Shown one piece after another: positions 8,510 through 16,633 of a stretch of DNA of 64,000 bases. The DNA lies in NCBI RefSeq assembly GCF_024652905.1, contig NZ_CP102429.1, positions 62,001-126,000 of the forward strand, in the 5' to 3' direction. This stretch comes from Pseudomonas oryzihabitans (lineage in GTDB: Bacteria; Pseudomonadota; Gammaproteobacteria; Pseudomonadales; Pseudomonadaceae). A program made the position numbers and the translations under genes. Under the pieces are notes generated by a model, which saw only the letters and a list, made by a program, of their open reading frames with translations, did not search any database and was not told where the DNA came from. Position 1 is the first letter of the stretch; each line of letters starts with the position of its first letter.

Positions 8510-10257
8510 TTGTCGTATGCATACGACAAAACTGATCTCGTCTCCAGCCAGTGTCGCTTAAGCGCGCTTGGCGTCGACAGTCAGCCGTATGCATACAACA
8601 GCTTCGCCTCGCGACATCCGTCCCGACTGACGCTTGGTTCGCCGCGTCCTAAGTTGTCGTATGCATACGACAAAATAGCCGACTGCCTCGAGGAGCCTGC
8701 CACGATCGCCCTGGCCGCTTGGGATTTGTCGTATGCATACGACAAGATCGTCTTCGCTTCGGACCTGCGCCAGGCGCCCGATCTGGGCCGCCCGGTTTTG
8801 TCGTATGCATACGACAAAATGGTCCGGCGCTCCGCTGGGCGCGATGCCTCCGCCCTGGTGGCTCGGGATTTGTCGTATGCATACGACAAACTGGTCCCGC
8901 GTTCTGCTGGACCCGCCGCCTCCACCCTGGTCGGTCAGGTTTTGTCGTATGCATACGACAAAATAGCCGATCGCCTCGATGGGCCGGCCACTTTCAACCC
9001 GGAGGCTCGGGATTTGTCGTATGCATACGACAAGATCGGCTCCGCTTCGGACCTGCACCAGACGCCCAATCTGAGTAACTCGGTTTTGTCGTATGCATAC
9101 GACAAAATGGTCCGGCGCTCCGCAGGGCTCGCTGCCTCTGCCCTGGTGGCTCGGGGTTTGTCGTATGCATACGACAAGATCGTCTCCGCTTTGGACCCGT
9201 GCCAGGCGCCCGATCTGGGCCGCCCGGTTTTGTCGTATGCATACGACAAAATGGTCCCGCGCTCTGCCGGGCCCGCTGCCTCCACCCTGGTCGGTCAGGT
9301 TTTGTCGTATGCATACGACAAGATCGTCTCCGCTTCAGACCTGCGCCAGGCGCCCGATCTGGGCCGCCCGGTTTTGTCGTATGCATACGACAAACTGGTC
9401 CGGCGCTCCGCTGGGCGCGATGCCTCCGCCGTGGTGGCTCGGGATTTGTCGTATGCATACGACAAACTGGTCCTGCGGTCTGCTGGGCCCGCTGCCTCCA
9501 CCCTGATCGGTCAGGTTTTGTCGTATGCATACGACAAGATCGTCTCCGCTTCGGACCTGCGCCAGGCGCCCGATCTGGGCCGCCCGGTTTTGTCGTATGC
9601 ATACGACAAAATGGTCCGGCGCTCCGCTGGGCGCGCTGTGTCCGTCCTGGCCGCTCGGGATTTGTCGTATGCATACGACAAACTGGTCCCGCGGTCTGCT
9701 GGGCCCGCCGCCTCTACCCTGGTCGATCAGGTTTTGTCGTATGCATACGACAAAATGGTCCTGCGCTCCGTTGGGCGCGATGCCTCCGCCCTGGTGGCTC
9801 GGGATTTGTCGTATGCATACGACAAGATCGTCTCCGCTTCGGGCCTGCGCCAGGCGCCCGATCTGGGCCGCCCGGTATTGTCGTATGCATACGACAAAAT
9901 GGTCCGGCGTTCCGCTGGACGCGCTGCGTCCGTCCTGACCGCTCGGGATTTGTCGTATGCATACGACAGGATCGCCATCACCTCAGACCTGCGCCAGGCG
10001 ACCAATCTGGGACGCCCGGTTTTGTCGTATGCATACGACAAAATGGTCCGGCGCTCCGCTGGACGCGCTGTGTCCGTCCTGGCCGCTCGGGATTTGTCGT
10101 ATGCATACGACAAGATCGCCATCACCTCAGACCTGCGCCAGGCGACCAATCTGAGCAGCTCAGTTTTGTCGTATGCATACGACAAAATGGGTGGTCGCTT
10201 CGGCGAGCCGGCCACGATCGCCCTGGTCGCTCCGGGTTTGTCGTATGCATACGACAA
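8510..10257. repeat. Centromere-like array: 25 palindromes at exact 72-bp period
   Basis: The 20-bp palindrome TTGTCGTATGCATACGACAA begins at 8510, 8582, 8654 and then every 72 bp to 10238 (25 positions). Copy 2 (8582) is degenerate and copy 21 (9950) has one changed end base; the rest are perfect. The 52-bp spacers fall into related families (starts gatcgtctcc, aatggtccgg, actggtccc), so the true repeat unit is 72 bp or multiples of it. Position and form match a type Ia centromere such as sopC of F (12 units of 43 bp, each with a 16-bp inverted repeat, downstream of sopB). The likely role is ParB loading. The 760-codon ORF across it (LSYAYDK repeats) is an artefact of 72 being divisible by 3. 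Confidence 0.85.
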
Positions 10258-10417
10258 AGTAGATGGCCTCGCTTGTAGCGAGGCAGCCGTCCCGCGAGGC
10301 AGGCCAACCACGATTGGCCTGCCTCGCCAATCTGTGGGCTATGCGTCCGCTCCGCCAGACACAGGCCCACCACCACCACCTCACATAGACCGGCGCCGCC
10401 CAATCGGTAGGACGCCC

Positions 10418-10446
10418 AAAAAACCCGCCACTAGGCGGGTTTTTTT
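10418..10446. terminator. Bidirectional terminator between the array and the candidate rep gene
   Basis: The stem AAAAAACCCGCC / GGCGGGTTTTTT has loop ACTA. A-run and T-run flank both sides, so it can work in either direction. The T-run abuts the ATG at 10447, which leaves no room for a promoter between the terminator and that start. It insulates the array, or attenuates rep transcription. Confidence 0.8.
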
Positions 10447-11589
10447 ATGCCTAGGAAAAATACGATGACCACCCTATGCACTGTGAATGACCTCTACCAT
10501 CACAGCAGATCGAAGCCCTTCACTATGATTCCCGTCACCTACCTGAGGCATCTTCAGCGCGTCGCTGAGATCGGGCTTGATAGCTTCGGCATGTGGCTCT
10601 CGCTTTACGATCTCTGCAGCAGCAATCCGAATATGGAGCGGGAGATCAGCTGGTCCTTCCTCGCGAAGCGTTTTAACTTTTCCGAGAACACGGCCAAGCG
10701 CCTGTGCAAACGCCTGGCCGAGCGGGGATTGCTCGAGGTGGTGGTACGAAGAGCAGAGAACGGTATGAGCCTGCCCAACATCTTCCGCATCAGGCTCAGC
10801 GATGTGATCCTCGCCAAACTGAACGCGAGCTGCCCGGATAGGAAGCAGCGTGGAGATGTGCTCGGCAGATTGGTCGAGTCCATCGAGACCCTCGGGGAAG
10901 GTAGCCAGACAGAAGGGGAGATCGATCCGGTGCCGGCAGTTCATCAGGATCCGGACGGTCCAGAGCCCACTGCCTTTACCCAAGGCGAGCTCTCCGCTAT
11001 CAAAGGGCATACAGACCGAATCTCTGCACCGGCTCAGACGTACGGTGACGGCAAGACTATCGATGGTGACGTAGAAAACGGTTGCGATGACGCAAAGCTT
11101 GCGTGCGACACGGGGGTAGACGCTGCCACGGTCATCCAGGCAGCCGCTCAGAGAGAAGGGCGCTCGCTCACTGCCATCGAGCGGCTTGCGCTCAGAAGCA
11201 TCGGCACAAAACCGAAATCAAAAGCGGCCGAGGGGCCGAGCCAACAACCCAAAGGCCAGACCGAGCCACGGGAAGCTGGCAACAAGATGCCCGCGGTGGG
11301 GGGACCAAATTCGAAAAATGGGGGGACCAGAATTGCCCCCCAAGAAATAACTCTTCCGAAAGAAAAAACACAAAACGCGTCGTGGCTTTTTTCAATCATG
11401 GAAAAGCTTGTGAAGAGCGGTGTCGCCAGTGATCGCATACCCCAGTTGGCCAAAGAGGTTTTTCAAAGCCTGCAGAGTGGCGCGCTTGCCAAGCACCCCA
11501 CAGCCAAAGCAATCAACATCGCCGCGAAGTTGATCAGGCAGGGCACGTGGACTACGCCAAGACTTTATCTCCCGGCGATGCCGGCCTGA
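10447..11589 (+). CDS. Candidate plasmid replication initiator (winged-helix protein)
   Basis: This is a 380-residue protein from ATG 10447; ATG 10465 or 10525 are possible starts. Residues about 20-125 look like a winged helix: a HLQRV...FGMWLSLYDL helix, an IS/WSFLAKRFNFSENTAKRLCKRL recognition segment, then a beta-wing (GLLEVVVRRAENG). The middle is low-complexity and charged, and the C-terminus is a second helical domain. Its place directly after parAB and the palindrome array is typical of plasmid initiators. I do not recognise the exact Rep family, so this remains inference. It could also be a regulator. Confidence 0.5.
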   Translation: MPRKNTMTTLCTVNDLYHHSRSKPFTMIPVTYLRHLQRVAEIGLDSFGMWLSLYDLCSSNPNMEREISWSFLAKRFNFSENTAKRLCKRLAERGLLEVVVRRAENGMSLPNIFRIRLSDVILAKLNASCPDRKQRGDVLGRLVESIETLGEGSQTEGEIDPVPAVHQDPDGPEPTAFTQGELSAIKGHTDRISAPAQTYGDGKTIDGDVENGCDDAKLACDTGVDAATVIQAAAQREGRSLTAIERLALRSIGTKPKSKAAEGPSQQPKGQTEPREAGNKMPAVGGPNSKNGGTRIAPQEITLPKEKTQNASWLFSIMEKLVKSGVASDRIPQLAKEVFQSLQSGALAKHPTAKAINIAAKLIRQGTWTTPRLYLPAMPA

Positions 11590-11654
11590 TGCTCGCGCAG
11601 CAAGCCATGCACGCCTGGGGATTTAGCCGCGCTGGTGGATACTCAGAGTCGCAA

Positions 11655-12785
11655 TCAGAACTCGAACGCAATCTGCGATGCGGCGGGATGGATCAGCCGA
11701 ATGGGAGCCTCCACGACCTCTTCAGGCTTGCCCGCGTACAGCTCCGCGTAACGAGCCCTGACCTCGGGTCCGGTAGTGCACGCGACGTCGAGCTTCAACA
11801 GTCGCGCAACGGTCAGTCGTACGTCAGCGAGCAGGTCTGCTTCCTGAGCGGTGGGGATACAGGTGGGCCATCCCGAGACGTAGTGCAGATGCCGAGGGAT
11901 GGTCGCTTCTGCGGCTTCGCGTATGCGGCATACCTCTTTTGCGTTTCGAAGCTGCTCCAGCGCTTTGGGGTTGAGCAGGTGAGGCGCAATGTCGCCAAGC
12001 CAAGCGCCAGACTGAAACGCGAACGAGGACGTTGCTTCCAGGGCAACCATCCGACGATAGGTGTCCTGATTGCCAACGCAGGTCGCAGAAGCGATGAGGT
12101 CCGGTTTGGAAGCCATGATGCAAAACGAGCAGCTCACCCGGCTCATACCGTACCGGGTGTAGGCCTCATGCAGCTCCCGGCCGTGGCCCGCAATTTCTCC
12201 CAGGACCTCTGGCAGCGTCCATTCAATGATCGAATTCCACACCAGACCCTGAAAGCCTCGCCGGCTGAGTCGGGTGTCTACCTTGGATACCGGCATCTTG
12301 CTGCGGCTGGAGCTTTCCTGGCGACGGATGCCAGTGACGTTGATGATGTCGAGTCCGGGAAATCGCTTCTTGAGGTAGCTGGCGATCACCGCACTCTTGA
12401 GCTCCGAGGTGCAGAAGCGCATCGACGGTGTGCTCCAGGGCAGGATCAGCTTGACGCACGACAGGTCAGCGTAGCGACGAACGTTGTTCTCCCAACGGCC
12501 CTCCCAGCGCTCCATCATCCCGCCCGCCTCACGGCGAACGACGGCGAGCTCCCAGCCGATCGCACTCGCCAGTTCCTCGCACTTGGGCAGGCTCTGCTCC
12601 CACTCCACCGAGCCAAGATCGGCATGGATCAGCAACCGAGGCCCACGGTGGCCAACCTGGTCGAGGTAGGCGGCCGTTGCCAGGGCACAGGCGTCCGAGT
12701 CCTTGCCTCCGCTGACGCCGATGGCGACCACGGCATCACGGGAGAGGAGGGCATCGATTTCAGCAGTTCGGGCGACGACAGACAT
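11655..12785 (-). CDS. PP-loop ATPase, PAPS reductase-like
   Basis: This 376-residue protein (ATG at 12785, favoured because a promoter lies just upstream) shows the PP-loop IGVSGGKDSDACAL near the N-terminus, which adenylates substrates in the PAPS reductase/ATP-sulfurylase-type fold. A later Cys pair (CSFCIMAS) plus other Cys could bind iron-sulfur or zinc. Phage- and plasmid-borne members are common and their substrates are mostly unknown; DndC, in DNA phosphorothioation, is one characterised relative. No dnd partners are seen. It faces the candidate rep gene tail to tail and is divergent from 12933. Confidence 0.7.
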   Translation of the reverse strand: MSVVARTAEIDALLSRDAVVAIGVSGGKDSDACALATAAYLDQVGHRGPRLLIHADLGSVEWEQSLPKCEELASAIGWELAVVRREAGGMMERWEGRWENNVRRYADLSCVKLILPWSTPSMRFCTSELKSAVIASYLKKRFPGLDIINVTGIRRQESSSRSKMPVSKVDTRLSRRGFQGLVWNSIIEWTLPEVLGEIAGHGRELHEAYTRYGMSRVSCSFCIMASKPDLIASATCVGNQDTYRRMVALEATSSFAFQSGAWLGDIAPHLLNPKALEQLRNAKEVCRIREAAEATIPRHLHYVSGWPTCIPTAQEADLLADVRLTVARLLKLDVACTTGPEVRARYAELYAGKPEEVVEAPIRLIHPAASQIAFEF

Positions 12786-12815
12786 GGGGAGATCCGCAGT
12801 TGGAAGGACCTCTGC

Positions 12816-12843
12816 AGCATCTCCCATTCCCCAGGAATGCAAC
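12816..12843 (-). promoter_or_regulatory. CTTGCRT-family promoter of the PP-loop gene
   Basis: On the minus strand GTTGCAT (12843-12837) is followed by GATGCT (12821-12816), with the fixed spacing of the family. The hexamer lies 31 bp before ATG 12785, which decides that start. It faces away from the promoter at 12876. Confidence 0.6.
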
Positions 12844-12875
12844 TTCTGCAAGGCTTGCGTCCATGCGGGATCGCC

Positions 12876-12903
12876 CTTGCATTCTCAGGAAAGGTGCCAG
12901 GGT
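12876..12903 (+). promoter_or_regulatory. CTTGCRT-family promoter of the 12933 operon
   Basis: CTTGCAT at 12876-12882 and CAGGGT at 12898-12903; ATG follows at 12933. It is divergent from the promoter at 12816-12843, with 32 bp between the -35 elements. Confidence 0.65.
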
Positions 12904-12932
12904 ATTGGGGTACCCCTCATGGACCTGAGACG

Positions 12933-13517
12933 ATGGATATCCGCTACGACGATTTCGTGGAGTTACTCGAGCACCTTGCTCACGCTCCGGAGAAAGACCT
13001 GCCGCCAATGACCGTCACGTCGGTGATCAAGAAAGTGCGGGGCACTGGCAATCCGCGGCTGCACTACGCCCGCGGCCACGTGACGGTCACGTTCCAGACG
13101 CAGTACGGGCCGTTGCAGATCGGTGAGGCCTGGGTGGCCTACCCAGGCCCGGATAACGATACGACCGACTGGGAAGTGTTCATGGCGGTCGAGCTGCACG
13201 AGCAAACCTGGTCATTTGGCACTACCCGTATTGTCGACGAGCACGGCCTCCCGAAACCGGTTGACGCGGGTGAGCTCTGCATAGAGCTGATGGACGCGAT
13301 CAGTTGGGTCGGCTGGGAGCCCTATGTAGAAGCGACCCTGCCTGCGCGTGAGGCGAGCTGGAACGCGGTCAAGGACCAGTACCCTGATATCCGGGTCGAC
13401 CCCTGGGGTGCAGGGTGGGGTAAGCCAGGCCGGAAGGGTAGGAAGGGCCGAAAGAGCCGCAGCGGAAAAGGCCGATCAGGCAGAAAATCCGGAACCGCGC
13501 GCCGAGGTGGCAGATAA
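12933..13517 (+). CDS. Hypothetical protein with a basic tail
   Basis: The 194-residue protein from ATG 12933 is the real part of a longer open frame that runs from 11547 over the antisense of the PP-loop gene. It is acidic at first and ends in a strongly basic, Gly-rich tail (repeats of GRKGRK and SGRKSG), which suggests nucleic-acid contact. Its stop overlaps the ATG of the next gene (TAATG). It is first gene of a three-gene operon with two Cys-cluster proteins. No family was recognised. Confidence 0.65.
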   Translation: MDIRYDDFVELLEHLAHAPEKDLPPMTVTSVIKKVRGTGNPRLHYARGHVTVTFQTQYGPLQIGEAWVAYPGPDNDTTDWEVFMAVELHEQTWSFGTTRIVDEHGLPKPVDAGELCIELMDAISWVGWEPYVEATLPAREASWNAVKDQYPDIRVDPWGAGWGKPGRKGRKGRKSRSGKGRSGRKSGTARRGGR

Positions 13518-13804
13518 TGCGCAGTAGCAACCTGCAGACGATCGATGAGCCGGTGTCCTGTCCGTCCTGCGGAAACCGGGTGCACTTCTTCATCAAACGG
13601 CACTACCAAGGTTCAGGCGATTACTTCGTCGACCTGGATGGAGGCACTGCGGACAACACCGACATGTACTCGAACCTGAAGGTCCGCGATGGAAAGATTC
13701 TCTACTGCGCCGACTGCGATGAGCCGGTTGCCCAATGGCGCCCGGGTGACCTGGGCAGAGTCCTGTCGGGACGCGTCGGTGAAGAGGGGAGGGGAGATGG
13801 ATAA
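13517..13804 (+). CDS. Small zinc-ribbon protein
   Basis: This 95-residue protein has two CxxC knuckles, CPSCGNRVHFF (about residue 15) and YCADCDEP (about residue 63), as in zinc ribbons. It is translationally coupled to genes on both sides: its ATG overlaps the previous stop, and its end overlaps the next start by 8 bp. The function is unknown; structural zinc binding is likely. Confidence 0.6.
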   Translation: MRSSNLQTIDEPVSCPSCGNRVHFFIKRHYQGSGDYFVDLDGGTADNTDMYSNLKVRDGKILYCADCDEPVAQWRPGDLGRVLSGRVGEEGRGDG

Positions 13805-14207
13805 GCTAGAGCCTGCAGGCGCCGTCTGGCAGCTGCTCCACCTGGTCTCGCTGGATAAGCCGCCCCAGGGCAAGCCTTGCAACGGATGCGGCCTGTGCTG
13901 TATTGCCGAGGTGTGCGACCTCGGCAAGGAGTTGGGCGACGAGGAGCGCTGCCGAGCGTTGATTTCGCTCGGTACCGGCCGTTTCGCCTGCGGGCTAGTG
14001 GCCGATCCCTATCGGTATCTGCCGCCGGAGCGGTTGGTACCTTGGCATGCGATCGACCAGCTCGCCCCGGGCGGCCAGGGCGAACAGGCCTTGAAGGCGC
14101 ATTTCGCCGGCCTGCTGGGCGCCGGCCGCGGGTGTGATGCTGATGACGAGGCGATCCAGGCGTTTCAAGACGAGGCGGATGCAAACCGGCAGCTGCCTCT
14201 CCTGTGA
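13797..14207 (+). CDS. CxxCxxCC-type (YkgJ-like) cysteine cluster protein
   Basis: This 136-residue protein starts at ATG 13797 behind GGGGAG. It carries CNGCGLCC near residue 30, followed by EVCDLG and RFACGL, the arrangement of the putative zinc or iron-sulfur CxxCxxCC family (PF03692). The role of that family is not settled. It is third in the 12933 operon. Confidence 0.6.
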   Translation: MDKLEPAGAVWQLLHLVSLDKPPQGKPCNGCGLCCIAEVCDLGKELGDEERCRALISLGTGRFACGLVADPYRYLPPERLVPWHAIDQLAPGGQGEQALKAHFAGLLGAGRGCDADDEAIQAFQDEADANRQLPLL

Positions 14208-14296
14208 TGCAGCAGCAGACCCTGGGCGTTAAGCCTTCCCCGCTGTCTCGCACCTAGCCTTGGACCGTCGTTGGGCGAAGCGTACCCGTGACATGA

Positions 14297-15278
14297 GTCC
14301 ATGCCGCGGCCCTACACCGCCAGGGTAACCGCCTGGCCCGGGAGGAAGTGGCGCCGAGTGCATTCTGGCGGTACCAGGTCATCGATCTGGGCCCGGACTT
14401 CCTTGATCACGCCTATGCGCAAGGTGCCCCTCTTGGGAAACGCCACCGGCGCCGGCGGCAATGCGCCAAAGCTGCTGCTGACCGAGGGCAATCAGGGCGA
14501 GCTTTACCTGGACGGGGTGCTTGCTGATGACTTGGCCGCTCGGCACTGGCTCGTCAAATTTCCCCGCAACTAGGGACGTGCAGTCGATCAGGACGTGCTT
14601 CGTAGCGAGTACCGCTCCTACCTGGCGCTCGATAGCCTGGGCCTGGAGACGATCTCTGTTGACGGGCTAGCGCTCGAGGAAGGGAGGCAGCCGAGCCTAT
14701 GGTTGCCTCGCTTCGACCGCCGGCCAGGTGCGGCGGGGCTTGAGCGAGTCGCTGTCGAGTCGATCTATTCGCTGACGGATACGCTGGTGCCCGGGAGCTA
14801 CCTGGGGCACCTCGACGCTATTGAGGCGCTGGTAAGGGTGTGGCGGGCTTCCGGCCAGGAAGCGGCCATTCCAGGCTTACTCGATGAGTACCTACTGCGA
14901 GATCTGCTGAATCAGGTGGTGGGCAACACGGACAATCACGGCCGGAATACCGCCATCCTGCGTGACGGAGAGGGCGTACGGCTGGCACCAATCTACGACC
15001 TGGCGCCCATGGTAATGGATGAACAGGGCGTCACCCGGGCGACCAAGTGGCCGGCGCCGGTGGTGCAGGCCGGGGCGATCAACTGGCGGGAGGTCTGCCA
15101 GCTGTTGGCGGTATGGGACGAGCCGGAGAGGTTATGGCTCGCGCTGAGGAAAACCGCCGAGCGACTGCGTGCGCTGCCTGACCTCCTGCAGCCGGTGCTG
15201 CCGAGGAGTACCTGCGAGCATCCCCGGATCCCGCTGCGGTGGCTAGAGGGTTACCTGCAGAGCGCGGATCTGCGATAG
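14297..15278 (+). pseudogene. hipA: Decayed hipA (Ser/Thr kinase toxin) gene
   Basis: Three reading-frame pieces of one HipA-like kinase can be read. Frame 2 gives LAREEVAPSAFWRYQVIDLG..HAYAQGAPLG up to about 14440. Then a frameshift leads to NATGAGGNAPKLLLTEG..HWLVKFPRN and an in-frame TAG at 14571-14573. The same frame continues as LRSEYRSYLAL..., with the catalytic NTDNHGRN and the IYDLAPM motif. The start and N-terminal subdomain are missing, and no hipB partner precedes it. The toxin is therefore almost certainly dead; the C-terminal ORF (14595-15278, GTG) might still be translated. Confidence 0.8.
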
Positions 15279-15319
15279 CGAGACCCGGCACCGTACGATG
15301 GTAGGTGGGTGCGAGACAA

Positions 15320-15379
15320 CTCGCCGGGCGTGCCGGCGAGAGGGTAAGCAAGAGGACAGGCCCGTGCGACAAGGGCCTG
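15320..15379. terminator. Two hairpins between convergent genes
   Basis: The stem CTCGCCGG/CCGGCGAG (15320-15340) and the stem CAGGCCC/GGGCCTG (15357-15379) lie between the hipA remnant and the converging 15411-15992 gene. Neither has a T-run, so terminator function is plausible but weak. Confidence 0.35.
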
Positions 15380-15410
15380 CTGAGGCGGGGGCTGGGGTCG
15401 GTCGGAATGG

Positions 15411-15992
15411 CTAGCTGGCGAAGGCCGCGGCCAGGGCTTTTGCGCGAGCTGAAACCTTCAGCTGCCGCAGCTCGGCGTCTTCGATGGCGAGGGCGCTGAT
15501 GAGCTCCTCAGCCAGCTGGTCGGCAGTGCTCAGATCTGCCTGGTCGAAGTCCAACTCCAGCTCCTTGTACTTGCTGTACGCGGTGACCTTCGAGGCAATC
15601 GCCTGGATGGCGAGAGGCCCGTATGCATCCGGATCCTCTTGGTAGAAGGCGAAGTCGCCGACGGCAAGGTCGCCCGCTTGGCTGTGCGCGCCATAGGCCT
15701 CGGCCAGGGTGCGAGCGTAAGCCGCCAACTGGTCATCGCTCGCCGGTGTTGCCGCTTGGCCGGCGAGATCGATGATGACGCCGGCCAGCTGCGCAGCGGT
15801 GAGGAGCGCCTCCGGCTCAAACGGGAGGATCTGCTGTTGCTTCGTTGACAGGCCCTTTACCAGGCCATCCTGGCTCATGACTTCGATGGCACCGAAGCGG
15901 GAGGGCTCGTCGCGATGGAAGACCAGGCGGCCCGGTACGACGACGATCTGTGCAGTAGCAGTGGTAGGGGAGGGGAGGGTTTCGGTGTTCAT
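15411..15992 (-). CDS. Hypothetical acidic helical protein
   Basis: This 193-residue protein begins MNTETLPSPTTATAQIVVVPG. It is Ala- and Asp/Glu-rich, soluble and mostly helical; no motif was recognised. It stands alone and has its own CTTGCRT-family promoter 30 bp upstream, with AAGGAG ahead of the ATG. Confidence 0.6.
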   Translation of the reverse strand: MNTETLPSPTTATAQIVVVPGRLVFHRDEPSRFGAIEVMSQDGLVKGLSTKQQQILPFEPEALLTAAQLAGVIIDLAGQAATPASDDQLAAYARTLAEAYGAHSQAGDLAVGDFAFYQEDPDAYGPLAIQAIASKVTAYSKYKELELDFDQADLSTADQLAEELISALAIEDAELRQLKVSARAKALAAAFAS

Positions 15993-16021
15993 GGTGAAGC
16001 TCCTTGATGAGATCTGGGCTT

Positions 16022-16049
16022 ACCCTGACACGAGTCGCAAAAACGCAAC
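16022..16049 (-). promoter_or_regulatory. CTTGCRT-family promoter of the 15411-15992 gene
   Basis: On the minus strand GTTGCGT (16049-16043) and CAGGGT (16027-16022). The bases after the hexamer (AAGCC) resemble those at 49080 (AGGCA). Confidence 0.65.
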
Positions 16050-16149
16050 TGCGGCTGAAGCGCGGACGGTTCGTTGTGCAACCGTATTCGAAAATTCTGA
16101 AGGCGAGTGCTATGGTCGAGGAGAACAAAACGATGCATGGTGATTTGCT

Positions 16150-16551
16150 ATGGAAAAACGTCTTACCCTTGACGACTTTGATTTCAGCAAAGTTCGACAC
16201 GTAGAGCATGATCCAAATTACGTGCCTTATCAGGACGCCACGATATTGCTACGCATCGTCGAAGACGCTTGGGTAGCGTTGTTTCGTGAGGGCAAGGATG
16301 GAAGTGCAGAGATGTTGCCCCCCCGGCCTAATCTCTACCAGTACGATGGCGGATATGCGTGGGGCTATTCAGGCTCTGGCCCCGAAAATCTTGCTCACGC
16401 AATCGCAGGTCGCATTTATGAATTTGATAGCCTCAAAGATACGGAGGTTATAGGAAAGGCTTACGAGATCCTCGATCATTTTCTTTCGCCGCTAGATAAG
16501 GGTAAAGAATATGACTTGCGGGTTGCAGATATAAAGCAGAAAATCGGTTGA
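16150..16551 (+). CDS. DUF6166-like hypothetical protein
   Basis: This 133-residue protein contains GYAWGYSGSGPENLAHAI, the hallmark segment of DUF6166-type small plasmid and phage proteins. The function of that group is unknown. The region is less GC-rich than its surroundings, and with the next gene it forms a probable recent acquisition. A strong terminator follows at 16592-16617. Confidence 0.55.
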   Translation: MEKRLTLDDFDFSKVRHVEHDPNYVPYQDATILLRIVEDAWVALFREGKDGSAEMLPPRPNLYQYDGGYAWGYSGSGPENLAHAIAGRIYEFDSLKDTEVIGKAYEILDHFLSPLDKGKEYDLRVADIKQKIG

Positions 16552-16591
16552 CGTTTAATTCCTATCGCTTAAACGTTGGTTAAGTGTAAAG

Positions 16592-16617
16592 AAAGCCTCG
16601 ATAAACGAGGCTTTTTT
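16592..16617 (+). terminator. Rho-independent terminator
   Basis: The stem AAAGCCTCG / CGAGGCTTT with loop ATAAA is followed by a T-run. It separates the 16150 and 16634 genes. Confidence 0.85.
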
Positions 16618-16633
16618 ATTTACGGAGATTTAA

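Noticed and set aside
8510-10257. CRISPR array
   Set aside because: The repeats are perfect palindromes, the 52-bp spacers resemble one another, and no cas gene is near. It fits a centromere much better.
8510-10257. Replication iterons
   Set aside because: Iterons are normally direct repeats of 17-22 bp at one- or two-turn spacing. Here sites are palindromic, 72 bp apart and adjacent to parB. This is kept as an alternative only.
8186-10468. A 760-codon open frame with LSYAYDK repeats, and similar long frames in other phases and on the other strand
   Set aside because: The 20-bp repeat is a DNA palindrome conserved at every base, including third codon positions. The 72-bp period (24 codons) carries openness along the array, and several phases on both strands are open at once. 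There is no start with a ribosome site, and the frame overlaps the end of parB.
11547-12932. N-terminal part of the long plus-strand frame 11547-13517
   Set aside because: It is antisense to the PP-loop gene, which has clear motifs. Only the part from ATG 12933 has its own promoter and a plausible protein.
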